Below are positions 24,716-33,714 of a DNA stretch of 64,000 nt, piece after piece. The position numbers and the translations under genes are program-made. The notes below the pieces were generated by a model. The model was not told the DNA's origin. It searched no databases and saw only the letters and a list, made by a program, of their open reading frames with translations. The first letter of the stretch is position 1. Every line of letters begins with the position of its first letter. This DNA is from Nonomuraea endophytica. Lineage in GTDB: Bacteria; Actinomycetota; Actinomycetes; Streptosporangiales; Streptosporangiaceae. The stretch spans positions 496,001 through 560,000 of the forward strand of contig NZ_JACHIN010000005.1 of the NCBI RefSeq assembly GCF_014203235.1. The letters are read 5' to 3'.

Positions 24716-27016
24716 ATGTACCGCCTTGGCGTCGCCGCCCTGCTGTTACCCCTGCTCGTCGCCACCCCTGCGGCGGCGGCCGTACCGGATCAGGGACGCC
24801 CTTCGATGGGCGCGAGCCGTACCGGATGGTCCGCCGTCGCCTTCGAGCACCACCCCACCCCCGGCCAGGCCGCGGGCGCCGAGATCTACGTCCGCCAGTT
24901 CCGCGACGGGGCCCAGGTCCGTGAGACGAGGGTCTCGGCGGGCGGGACCGGCGCCTTCTCCCACACGCAGCCGTCGGTCGGCGTCTCCGACAGCGGCGAC
25001 GCCGTCGTCGCCTGGGCGCAGGACGGCGACGGTGACGGCGTCCGCGACATCGCCCTGCGTGTCCTGCGCGCCGACGGCACCCTGTCGGCCACCGTCGTCG
25101 CCAACGGTCCCGGCGAGTTACGCGGCGACCAGGTCTGGCCCCGGATCGCCGTGCGCGGCTCGGGCTCGTTCGCGGTGACCTGGGAGGACCATCCCGACGC
25201 GGCCACGTCCACCGTCCGCCTGGCCGCCTACTCCGCGATCACCTCGCGCACCTTCGGCCCCGTGCAGGTCAGCGCCGCGGGCAGGGCCGCCAACCCGGCG
25301 GTGGCGGTGCACGACAGCGGCGCGATCCTGGCCTGGGAGCAGAACACCGACATCCTGTACGCCAAGGTCGCCGCCGACGGCACGATCGCCCGCGCGAGCA
25401 CGCCGGCCAACGCCGACGCCACCAACTCCCAGCTCGCCCCGTCGGTCGCCGCGATGGCCGGCGGCGACTTCGTCATCGCCTGGGCCGGCAACCCGGACGG
25501 CGCGTGGCGTGTCCGGGTACGCGGCTTCCGCGCCGACCTCACCCAGCGCTTCCCCCAGCGCGTCGCCACTCCCGGGACCGCGAACCGGCAGGCCAACCCG
25601 AAGGTCGGCATGGACGACACCGGCGGCTTCGCGCTTGCCTGGAACGAGGACGTCAACGGCATCGACGTGCACGCCGCCGGCTTCAACTCCGACGCCACCC
25701 CGCAACGCCGCTTCCCGCCCTCGCGCGTCAACCTGGAGACCGGCGGGCTGCAGGGCGCGGCCGCGATCGGCGTGCTGCCCGACGCCACATTCGGCGTCGC
25801 CTACGAGGAGGACGCCACGCAGTCCGGCTCGCGGCGGGTGGTCACCCGCCTGGGCCTGCGCAACCTCACCGACCCGGGAGCGACGATCACCACCCCGCTG
25901 GAGCCCGTTCCCGGCGCGCCGCTGACCATGACCTACGACGCCGCCGACCTGGCCAAGGTACGGCAGGCCGAGCAGGCCCACGCGCAACTGGCTCCGCAGC
26001 CGGTCTCCGCCGTGCTCGCCTCGGCCAACAGCACCGCCAGGCCGTTGTGCCACCCGACGAACTCCACCCCACCGGCCCAGGGCTTCTGCTGGGACGACAC
26101 CTACGGCGACGACTCCTCCATGACCTTCGTCCCGCAGGGCCTGACCACCGACGGCTCCTCGCTGCTGCTGGCCGGCTGGTACAACTACGACCACCCCGAC
26201 TACGCCCGGGGCGCCCTGACCCGGCTGACGTTCGCCGACATCGGCGACCCGGCGAACGTCCGCTACCGCCACGCTCTGCTGGTACGCCCCACCGGCACCG
26301 GCGAGGTCTTCGAGCCGGTCGGCGGGCACGCCGACGCGGTGGTGCTCATCGGGAACCTCCTCTACCTGCGCACGTTCGAGCCCGCCCCCACCGGCACCAA
26401 CGGCTACGAGGGCTTCGACGTCTTCGACCTGCGCCACATCTGGAAGATGAACGGCTCCGGCCGCGCCGTGGGCCTGTCCGGCGGCACGTTCAACGCCAGC
26501 TACCACCTGTGGGCGCTGCCGCGCGTGGCCACCTACCACTTCCCGACGCAGGGCTGCGGCACCTACCAGCCCGACAAGCCCGTCCCCTGCATCACCGCCG
26601 CCGCCTACGACCCGGCCGCCGGAGAGCTGGTGACCTTCGAGGCCGGCCAGTCCAGCGGCCCCGCGCAGTTCACCACCTCCACGGGCGACATCGTGCGCTG
26701 GCCGGTCGACCAGGCGACCGGCCAGCTCACCGGCACCGCGAGCGCCCGCCTGCGGACCCGGATCCCGGGCCTGCAGGGCGGCACCTCCCACGACGGCCGG
26801 TACGTGCTGGCCGGACCGTGCCCGGAGTGGGTCGGCGGCATGTACAACATCCCCAGCTGCGTCTACACCGCCGGGACCGGCGAGCCCACCAAGCTGTGGA
26901 CCCGCGGCGGAACCAACCTGGAGAACCTCGCCTACCAACCGGCCTCCGACCGGCTGTGGATGCTGAACGAGGCGCCCCGCAAGCGGGTCGTCTACCACCA
27001 CCCCTGGCCGCGCTGA
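24716..27016 (+). CDS. Large secreted beta-propeller-like protein
   Basis: 766 residues from ATG 24716, with CCAGGAGCACGC before it. The signal peptide (YRLGVAALLLPLLVATP) cleaves after AAA. The N-terminal 400 residues hold about six repeats of 50-60 residues of the type S-V-G-V-S-D-S-G-D-A-V-V-A-W, then I-x-L-R-V-L-x-A-D-G, a repeating sheet pattern. The C-terminal 330 residues form a second region with conserved-looking cysteines (RPLCHPTNS, GFCWDD, TQGCGTY, KPVPCIT, AGPCPEW, IPSCVY) and FVPQGLTTDGSSLLLAGWYNY, which reads like a secreted sugar- or lipid-binding propeller. No catalytic motif is obvious. It is convergent with the DUF6506-like gene, seven bases apart. Confidence 0.75.
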   Translation: MYRLGVAALLLPLLVATPAAAAVPDQGRPSMGASRTGWSAVAFEHHPTPGQAAGAEIYVRQFRDGAQVRETRVSAGGTGAFSHTQPSVGVSDSGDAVVAWAQDGDGDGVRDIALRVLRADGTLSATVVANGPGELRGDQVWPRIAVRGSGSFAVTWEDHPDAATSTVRLAAYSAITSRTFGPVQVSAAGRAANPAVAVHDSGAILAWEQNTDILYAKVAADGTIARASTPANADATNSQLAPSVAAMAGGDFVIAWAGNPDGAWRVRVRGFRADLTQRFPQRVATPGTANRQANPKVGMDDTGGFALAWNEDVNGIDVHAAGFNSDATPQRRFPPSRVNLETGGLQGAAAIGVLPDATFGVAYEEDATQSGSRRVVTRLGLRNLTDPGATITTPLEPVPGAPLTMTYDAADLAKVRQAEQAHAQLAPQPVSAVLASANSTARPLCHPTNSTPPAQGFCWDDTYGDDSSMTFVPQGLTTDGSSLLLAGWYNYDHPDYARGALTRLTFADIGDPANVRYRHALLVRPTGTGEVFEPVGGHADAVVLIGNLLYLRTFEPAPTGTNGYEGFDVFDLRHIWKMNGSGRAVGLSGGTFNASYHLWALPRVATYHFPTQGCGTYQPDKPVPCITAAAYDPAAGELVTFEAGQSSGPAQFTTSTGDIVRWPVDQATGQLTGTASARLRTRIPGLQGGTSHDGRYVLAGPCPEWVGGMYNIPSCVYTAGTGEPTKLWTRGGTNLENLAYQPASDRLWMLNEAPRKRVVYHHPWPR

Positions 27017-27023
27017 CCCGTTC

Positions 27024-27593
27024 TCAGAACGCGCTCATGCCCACGGGTACCCCGGCCTCGACGGCCGCTCGGATGACCGGCTCGGCGTCGTCCGGACGGC
27101 GCCCGCCGTACACCTCGATGAGCTGCAGCTCACCGGCCATCGCGGCGGCCGCGGCGGCGGCGCCGGCGAGGTCGGGGACCCCCAGCACCGTGGTGCGCCC
27201 GCCCTCGTCCCGGTGCCGCACCACGCGGTCGGACGCGGGATCGGCGCCCGGGTGCACGATGAGGAACGCCTCCGCCAGGACCTCGCCCGCCTCGAACCGC
27301 GCCTTATAGTCGGCGACGGATGCCAGCGACTCGAACCCGTAGTAGATCGCCCCGACCGGGACACTCTCCCCCAGGACCCGGCGCGCCTCGGCATGCCACA
27401 CGGCCCCGAACCCGCCGCACAACTCGAACCGGTCCACACCCTCATCGGCCAGCCGCTTCACCAGACCGGCCAGTTGCCCGGGTTCCGGGACGGCGCGGAC
27501 CCGGGTCCTGCCGTGCTCGTTCTCGATCACCAGGACGTCGGCCAGCGGGTCGGCGCCCACCTCTTCATAAATGACCACTCTGTCTTCGCTCAT
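27024..27593 (-). CDS. Tandem DUF6506-like protein
   Basis: 189 residues from ATG 27593. The protein consists of two related halves. Half one: VGADPLADVLVIENEHGRTR, VRAVPEPGQLAGLV, VDRFELCGGFG, SVPVGAIYYG. Half two: HPGADPASDRVVRHRDEGGR, VLGVPDLAGAAAAA, QLIEVYGGRRP, GVPVGMSAF. The I-E-L-C-G-G-F-G and V-P-V-G blocks match the DUF6506 family, which is normally a single domain of about 100 residues; here it is duplicated and the second copy has lost the cysteine. Function unknown. The promoter is of MerR type and the transcript start would fall on the ATG, so the mRNA is probably leaderless. Confidence 0.7.
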   Translation of the reverse strand: MSEDRVVIYEEVGADPLADVLVIENEHGRTRVRAVPEPGQLAGLVKRLADEGVDRFELCGGFGAVWHAEARRVLGESVPVGAIYYGFESLASVADYKARFEAGEVLAEAFLIVHPGADPASDRVVRHRDEGGRTTVLGVPDLAGAAAAAAAMAGELQLIEVYGGRRPDDAEPVIRAAVEAGVPVGMSAF

Positions 27594-27599
27594 GAGCTC

Positions 27600-27630
27600 A
27601 GTCTGCAACCTCAACCAATATTGAGGTCAA
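27600..27630 (-). promoter_or_regulatory. MerR/SoxR-type promoter with 20-bp operator
   Basis: On the minus strand: -35 TTGACC (27630-27625), a 19-base spacer, -10 CAGACT (27605-27600), and the ATG seven bases later at 27593. The spacer carries ACCTCAACCAATATTGAGGT (27608-27627 on the plus strand), a perfect 7-bp dyad (ACCTCAA/TTGAGGT). The overlong spacer with a CCTCAA...TTGAGG dyad is the hallmark of MerR-family activated promoters such as SoxR targets. No MerR gene is in the window, so the regulator acts in trans. Confidence 0.72.
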
Positions 27631-27736
27631 TTGTGGCCTCCCGCAGGCCGCAAGGCCCGCGACAAGTCGGCACGGGCGCTGAGATCGCGGAGACAGCCCC
27701 ACCGAGAAGTCCCTGCCGAGCACCGCGGCCCGATGA

Positions 27737-29641
27737 TCAGAAGGCGAGATCCTGCCAGCCTCTCACCTCGCTCCCGGACAGTTGCCTGGGGAAGATCGCC
27801 ATCCGGTCGACCGCGCCGACGAGCCGCTGCCCGCCGTTCTGGTCCGCGCCGAACTGCAGCGGCCGCGTCGCGCAGCCGTTGATCCCATCGGCGCTGACCG
27901 TGGCGCCGCCCGTGCGCACGCCGTCCACGTAGACGTCCACGGCCCCGGCGGCGCTCATGGTGACGACCAGGTCGACGTATCGGCCCGCCGGGATGACCGC
28001 GCCGGTGGTGACGTTGCGGCCGGCCCCGATGAACCGCAGGTTGTTCGACGGTGTCAGGTCCACGATGATCCCGTCGCCGCCGGGGTCGCCTGACGGCTGG
28101 GAGTCGAACAGCCGCCGGTAGCCGCTGCCGCCGGTCTTCACCACCGCCGCGAACGTCGCCGCCCTGATGTGGCCGAGCGTGGTGGGCGCCGTCCTGAGGT
28201 AGGTGGTGCCGTTCAGCACCAGGCCGCTGCCGGTCGGCGCGCTCTGCTCGTACGCGGCGGGACCGACGACCGACGCGGGCCGGCCGCTGCCGGAGACGTC
28301 CGAGACGCTGGTACCCGAGGCGGGGTCCCAGGCCACCACGGGGCGATCCGCGGGCGGCGCGGCGCACGACCCCAGCCGCACGACGGTGTAGGTCTTCGCG
28401 GCCTGGGCGGTCCAGGTGGCGGTGTCTCCGCTGACGGTGGCCGCGATCTCGGCGCCCTGCTCGTCCTGCACGCGATGGGGCCCAGCGAAGAGCGAGGAGC
28501 GCACCTTGATCGGCCCGGACCTGCCGGTCCGCACGGTGATCCGCTCCGCCGCCCGCTCACGCCAGTCGACGCCGACCGTCACGTCACCGCGCGCCCGCAG
28601 TCCCGCCACCGAGCCCGTCGGCCAGGCCGCCGGCAGCGCGGGCAGGACGTGGATGACGTCGTGCCGGCTCTGCAGGAGCATCTCGGCCACGCCGGAGGTG
28701 GCGCCGAAGTTGCCGTCGATCTGGAACGGCGGATGGGTGTCCCAGAGGTTGTCGAGCGTGCTGGTCTTCAACTGCTCGCCGAGCATCCGGTACGCGTGGT
28801 CGCCGTCCAGCAGCCGCGCCCAGAAATTGATCTTCCAGGCCTTGCTCCATCCGGTGCCCCCGTCGCCGCGCGCGGTCAGCGAGGTCTTCGCCGCCTGCCC
28901 GTGCGGTGTGCCGGCCACGATCTGGTGGCCCGGGTGCAGGGCGAACAGGTGGGAGACGTGCCGGTGGGTGTTGTTGCGGTCGTCCCAGTCGCTCTTCCAC
29001 TCCTGGAGCTGGCCCCACGATCCGATGCGCAGGCCGGGGTCCAGCCTGGCCAGAGTGTTTTGCACCTCGGTCTGGAAGCCCGGGTCGACGTTCAGCCGCC
29101 GGGCCGCGTCCAGCGTATGGCTGAGCACCTCGAAGACGATCTGCTGGGACATCGACGCCCCGGCCGAGAAGTCGCCGTGCTCCGGCAAGTAGCTGGGTGA
29201 GACGACCAGCCTGCCGTCCCTCGGGTCGGTGACGAGAGTGTCGATCCAGAACTCCGCCGCTCCCTTGAGCACGGGATAGGCGGTGTCACGCAGGTAGGTC
29301 AGGTCGCCGCTGAAGCGGTAGCGGTCGTACATGTGCTGGGCCAGCCACGCCGCGGCTTCGGGGAACCAGAACGAGGACGCCCAGTCGTGCACCCCGGTGA
29401 AACCGAAGGGGTTGGTCTCGTTGTGCACCACCCAGCCGCGCGCCTTGAACATCTCCTGCGCGGTCTTACGCCCGGGCGGCACCATGGCCTGCACGAAGCG
29501 GTCGAGCGGCTCGGTGGTCTCGGCCAGGTTCGTCACCAGGGCGGGCCAGTAGTTCATCTGCAGGTTGATGTTGACGTGGTAGTCGGCCGACCAGGGCGGG
29601 GTGGTCGAGTTGTTCCAGACTCCCTGCAGGTTGGCGGGCAG
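27737..29641 (-). pseudogene. 5'-truncated GH95 glycosidase with C-terminal LamG-like domain
   Basis: The frame picks up at LPANLQGVWNNSTTPPW, the middle of a GH95 alpha-L-fucosidase/galactosidase, and continues through YHVNINLQMNYWP, SPSYLPEHGDF, HRHVSHLFALHPGHQI and HPPFQIDGNFGATSG, ending with a LamG-type sugar-binding domain (about the last 200 codons; GLVLNGTTYLR, AGRYVDLVVTMS, VYVDGVRTGG). GH95 proteins normally have about 350 more residues in front. The catalytic Glu, Asp and NIN-type residues seem retained, but there is no start codon or ribosome site at the junction, and the upstream operon ends in a hairpin. It is a deleted gene, probably once the last member of the operon above. 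Confidence 0.82.
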
Positions 29642-29725
29642 GCATCGGCGGCGGTGGTGCCGTCCCGATCCGGCCGGGCGGGCGGGCGGGCCTCGACCAA
29701 CGATCCAAGGGGTTCTCAGGCCGAT

Positions 29726-29753
29726 GGCCGGGGCGACGTGAGCCGCCCCGGCC
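29726..29753 (-). terminator. Perfect 10-bp hairpin after the pectate-lyase-like gene
   Basis: GGCCGGGGCG and CGCCCCGGCC pair perfectly around an 8-base loop, starting 8 bases past the stop of the gene ending at 29761 (minus strand). It separates that gene from the GH95 remnant. Confidence 0.65.
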
Positions 29754-29760
29754 GCGGAGC

Positions 29761-32700
29761 TCAGCCCTCCTTCGCGAAGCGAGCCGTCACCGTCAGGTCC
29801 GCGCTCACCGTGAGTCTGAGTACGGTCACGCCGCCCTGGTCGGCGCCGTTCACCGTCCAGCCGGTGAAGCGGTGGCCGGGCGCGGGTCGCGCGGTGTACG
29901 TGACCACGCTGCCCTTCTCGTACCTGCCCGGTTCGGTCTCGTAGCCGCCGATGGAAACGGTGCCGCCCTCCGCCGGTTCGGCGGTGGCACGGACCGCGTG
30001 CTGGGCCATGTTGATCGCCATCACGTTGATCAGCCGTGCCGGGCCGCGCAGGGTGGCGCCGTTGTAGCGCATCACGTTGACCGCGGTGACCGTCGCCGTG
30101 TCGCCCGCGTCGACGGTGTGGCCGTCGTCGCCGAGGTTGTCCGTGCCGAGGTTGTACGCGGTGACCTCGCCGGAGCGGACGACGAGCCCGTCGCGGAAGC
30201 CGTACCCGAAGACGTTGAACAGTGTCAGGCCGCGGGCTCCGTCGACCGTGACGATCCGCGCCTGCTTGCGCATCGGGTCGTCGATCACCTGCGGGAAGAT
30301 GTTCTTCTCCTGCGCCCAGTCCGGCAGGGCGTAGCCGATGCGGGTGACGGCGTTGCCGTTGGACAGAACGCCCTCGATCCGGCCGCCCCGGCTCGCGCCG
30401 ACCCTGATGCCGTGGCTGAAGTACGCGCCGGCGAGCTTGCGGACGGTGAAGCCGTCGCCGGTCATGTCGACGGCGTTCCACGCGTTGGGCACGCCGACGT
30501 CCATCACGAACGTGCCGGTTCCCTTGCCACGGATCGTGAACGGGTAGGGCTTCAGTCCTCCCTCCGCGGCGGGGTTGTTCTCCGGGTAGAAGGCGCGCAG
30601 TCCGCGTACGCCCGCCCGGTCGCCGCCGAGGGTGATGAGGGCGGTGGCGGTGTCGGGCTCGGCCGTGCCGCGGCCCTCGTACGCCCAGAGGACGGTGCCC
30701 GCGCTGGCGCCGAGCAGGTCCCGGTTGGCCACGGCGGACGCGCCGCGCAGCTCCACGCCCTTGGGGACGGTGAGGTGGCCGTCGATCCGGTACCAGCCGG
30801 CGGGCAGGTAGACGATGCCGCCACCGGCCCGGCCCGCCCGGTCCAGCGTGCGCTGGATGGCGGCGGTCGCGTCTCGCCGTGGCACGATGCCGTTGGTGCG
30901 CGGCGCCTCGTCGGCGACGTACAGCACGGCGCGGGCGGGCCTGGGCAGTGGCTTGGGCTCGTGGCGTGGCACCTGACCGGACAGCCGGTGGACGATGCCC
31001 TCGGTGGCCCCCCTCAGCTCGGTGTCGGTGACCTTGACGAACGCCTGCGACTTGTTCCGTATCGCGGCCTTGCTGCCTTCCAGAGTGCTGGAGGCGAACG
31101 CCAGACCCCAGCGGGAGTCGAAGTCCTCGGTCTCCAGCGCGACGTCGGTGCGGCGGACGTCCGCCTCGATGAAGACACCGGTGAACTGGGCGCGCTGGCC
31201 GGGCACGATGTGGATGCCGATGCGGTAGTCGGCCAGGCTGATCCGGGAGAACTGGTCCCACTCCAGGTCGCCCAGCACCATTCCGGTGCCGTTCGCGCGG
31301 GTCCACGCGTCCAGCGCGGCGCGCCGCTGCGGCCGGTAGGCGGCGGGCGCGCCGGCCCAGTAGGCGTTGGAGAGCGTGATGTTCTCCCAGGTGCCGACGT
31401 CGGCGCCGTTGTAGGCGCGCACGCCCTCGGCCAGCACGGTGCCCTTGATGTCGCGCAGCGTCGCCGACTCGTGGACCTGGCCCGAGCTCGCGCTCTCGCC
31501 GCGGTCGTTGCGGTAGGTGCTGATGCCGACGCCGCGGTAGGAGTTGAGCATGGTGACGCCGGAGATCGTGGTCATCATGTAGTTCTCGTTGCCGATCCAG
31601 GCGCGGCCGGGGATCTGGAAGGTGTGGTTGTACGGCACCGGGTCGCTCGCGTTCTGCCGCGGGTAGTAGGTCGTGAGCCCGATGACGCCGGCGCTGCCGC
31701 CGACGCGGATCAGCGCGGGACCGTCGTCGCCGGACGGCAGGTCCGCCGAGATGACGGTGCCGTAGCCGCCCTTGCCGTGGTCGGGGTCACGGCGGTCGCC
31801 GCGCAGGGTGCAGAAGGAGTTGACCTCCAGGGTGTCGGTCACCCGGTAGGTGCCCGCCGGCAGCCAGACCGTGCCGCCACCGGCGTCGTAACAGTCGTGG
31901 AGCGCCCGCTGGATCGCCTGGGTGGCGTCCTCGCGGCCCGTCCGGTCGGCGTCGTAGTCGCGGACGTCGAAGTCGGCCACCACCGGGGACTCGGTCGGGT
32001 ACTCCGTCTTCACCAGCTTGGGTTTCCCCCGTACGGCACGCTCGTCGCGTACCTCGAAGGAACCGACGGCGAACCGCTTGGCGCCCTCCGGGTAGCCGGT
32101 CAGCGACAGCCGTACGTAGCGGGCGGTCACCGTCTCGAAGCGGGTGCGCATCGGCTTGTTGTCGCCGCCGCCCGCCTCGGCGACGGTCGTGAAGCGCTCG
32201 CCGTCGCGGGAGACCTGGACGGTGTACCGGGAGGCGTAGCGCGAGGCCCAGTGGACGCGCACGTCGTTGACGGCTTTCGCGCCGCCGAGGTCGGCCTGCA
32301 GCCACTCGCCCGTGCCGCTCTCGGCGCTGGTCCAGGTGGTCGCGGTGTCGCCGTCGGCGGCCAGCGCCGCCTCGCCGGGGGCGCTGCTCGCGGTGAGCTT
32401 GGCGCCGCGGGCGAGGTCGGTGACCACGGCGGAGGCGAGGAAGTCCCGCAGCGTGTCGTTCAGGCCGTGCAGGCCCTGCCGTAGCTGCTCCTCGGTGGCG
32501 TTCTCGTCGGCCGCCAGCCGCTTGGCCGCGGCGACGGCCGAGGTCAGCCGGTCTTTGGCGCCGGCCGGGTACTGGCCGTCGCGGGTGCCCTCGCGGGCCG
32601 CGAACAGCTTCAGCGAGGCCGCGTCGATGAGGTTCTCCAGCCCCTGCGCGGGCTTGAGCTCGGTGGGGACCAGCGCGACGCGTATGGCGGCGACCGTCAG

Positions 32701-33678
32701 CTCCGTGGCGCCCGCGTTGTGGATGCGGAAGTCGGCGCCGTTGGAGCGGTTGGTGAGGATCGCGTCCGTCAGCGCGAAGGTGTAGGTCTTCCAGGTGCCC
32801 GTGTCGCCGTAGGTGACGACCTCGGAGTTCTTGAACCTGTGCGGGATCTCGGCGCCCGGCGAGTCGTAGTGCAGGCCGAACGCGCCGTTGCCCTCGTCCA
32901 GGTAGTCGACGCTGACGAACACCGTGTCCCTGGTGTCGTGGGCGTAGGTGTCGGCGACGTTCATGTAGAAGAAGTTGACGCCGTGCGGGGGTGCGCCGCG
33001 GTTGGTCTGCCAGTAGCCGCGGCCCTGATCGGCGCCGGTGACCAGGCCGGTGGAGGAGTCTCCGGCGCGCGGGGTGATGCCGGCGGTCTCCGGGGCGGCG
33101 CCGAGGGTGACGGCGGCGCCGGCCGCGCCGACGCGGATCGCGGCGACGGTGATGTCCCGGGCCGCGCCGCCGCCCCGGCCGGACAGGCGCAGCACGTCGG
33201 CGCCTCCGGTGAGGACGGCGTCGGTCAGCGCGAACGCACGGGTCTTCCAGGCGCCGGTGCCGGTGTAGGCCAGGGCGGAGTCGGTGCCGTCCGCTCCCTG
33301 GCGCAGGGTCAGCTCGCCCTCGCCGGTGTCGCGGTAGGTGACGCTGACCACCAGGTCGTCGGCGGGCAACTGCCGCACGTACTCGTCGTCGAGGTCGAAG
33401 CTGAGGTAGGAGGTGCCTGCCGCGTGATCGGTCTCCCAGTACGGCCGGCCGTCCAGCTCGCCGGTGCGCAGCCCTGCCGGGTCCGGCCCGGCGGTGGCGC
33501 GTACACCCAGGGTCTTGGGGGTGGGGCCGAGGTCGGCGCCGACGCCGCTCGGATACATCACCGGCTCTGGACCGGCCGCGGCGGCGATCGGTCCCGGCGC
33601 CCAGAGCAGCACCGCGGCCGACAGCACGACGACGGCTCGGCGGCGGGCTCCGCGGCGTAGAAGCGGTAGGGGTAACAC
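29761..33678 (-). CDS. Giant secreted pectate-lyase-superfamily protein with F5/8 C and InlB-like domains
   Basis: 1305 residues from GTG 33678, with CCCAGGAGGTCGCGAG as a strong ribosome site. A signal peptide (VVVLSAAVLLWAPGPIAAAA) is followed by two carbohydrate-binding-like beta sandwiches (about 60-190 and 200-335, paired by the repeated AWKTRAFALTDAVLT and TWKTYTFALTDAILT). A helical linker follows, then an F5/8-type C domain (about 435-560; WLQADLGGAKAVNDVRVHW, YVRLSLTGYP). Two pectate-lyase-3/GH55-like right-handed beta-helix blocks come next, each beginning with D-A-T-x-A-I-Q-R-x-L and V-x-L-P-A-G-x-Y-R (about 590 and 920). The last 60 residues are an InlB-like repeat (GHRFTGWTVNG). 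It is likely an extracellular polysaccharide-cleaving enzyme encoded 36 bases after the epimerase gene, in the sugar ABC operon. Confidence 0.85.
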   Translation of the reverse strand: MLPLPLLRRGARRRAVVVLSAAVLLWAPGPIAAAAGPEPVMYPSGVGADLGPTPKTLGVRATAGPDPAGLRTGELDGRPYWETDHAAGTSYLSFDLDDEYVRQLPADDLVVSVTYRDTGEGELTLRQGADGTDSALAYTGTGAWKTRAFALTDAVLTGGADVLRLSGRGGGAARDITVAAIRVGAAGAAVTLGAAPETAGITPRAGDSSTGLVTGADQGRGYWQTNRGAPPHGVNFFYMNVADTYAHDTRDTVFVSVDYLDEGNGAFGLHYDSPGAEIPHRFKNSEVVTYGDTGTWKTYTFALTDAILTNRSNGADFRIHNAGATELTVAAIRVALVPTELKPAQGLENLIDAASLKLFAAREGTRDGQYPAGAKDRLTSAVAAAKRLAADENATEEQLRQGLHGLNDTLRDFLASAVVTDLARGAKLTASSAPGEAALAADGDTATTWTSAESGTGEWLQADLGGAKAVNDVRVHWASRYASRYTVQVSRDGERFTTVAEAGGGDNKPMRTRFETVTARYVRLSLTGYPEGAKRFAVGSFEVRDERAVRGKPKLVKTEYPTESPVVADFDVRDYDADRTGREDATQAIQRALHDCYDAGGGTVWLPAGTYRVTDTLEVNSFCTLRGDRRDPDHGKGGYGTVISADLPSGDDGPALIRVGGSAGVIGLTTYYPRQNASDPVPYNHTFQIPGRAWIGNENYMMTTISGVTMLNSYRGVGISTYRNDRGESASSGQVHESATLRDIKGTVLAEGVRAYNGADVGTWENITLSNAYWAGAPAAYRPQRRAALDAWTRANGTGMVLGDLEWDQFSRISLADYRIGIHIVPGQRAQFTGVFIEADVRRTDVALETEDFDSRWGLAFASSTLEGSKAAIRNKSQAFVKVTDTELRGATEGIVHRLSGQVPRHEPKPLPRPARAVLYVADEAPRTNGIVPRRDATAAIQRTLDRAGRAGGGIVYLPAGWYRIDGHLTVPKGVELRGASAVANRDLLGASAGTVLWAYEGRGTAEPDTATALITLGGDRAGVRGLRAFYPENNPAAEGGLKPYPFTIRGKGTGTFVMDVGVPNAWNAVDMTGDGFTVRKLAGAYFSHGIRVGASRGGRIEGVLSNGNAVTRIGYALPDWAQEKNIFPQVIDDPMRKQARIVTVDGARGLTLFNVFGYGFRDGLVVRSGEVTAYNLGTDNLGDDGHTVDAGDTATVTAVNVMRYNGATLRGPARLINVMAINMAQHAVRATAEPAEGGTVSIGGYETEPGRYEKGSVVTYTARPAPGHRFTGWTVNGADQGGVTVLRLTVSADLTVTARFAKEG

Positions 33679-33714
33679 TCGCGACCTCCTGGGTCAGATT
33701 CGTCGGGAGGTGAG

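Noticed and set aside
25118..27001. A 627-codon minus-strand frame opposite the secreted propeller-like gene
   Set aside because: It shows biased random composition and no ribosome site; the plus-strand gene has a signal peptide and repeats.
29872..32484. An 870-codon plus-strand frame opposite the pectate-lyase-like gene
   Set aside because: The minus-strand protein has clear domains and an AGGAGG ribosome site; the plus frame has neither.
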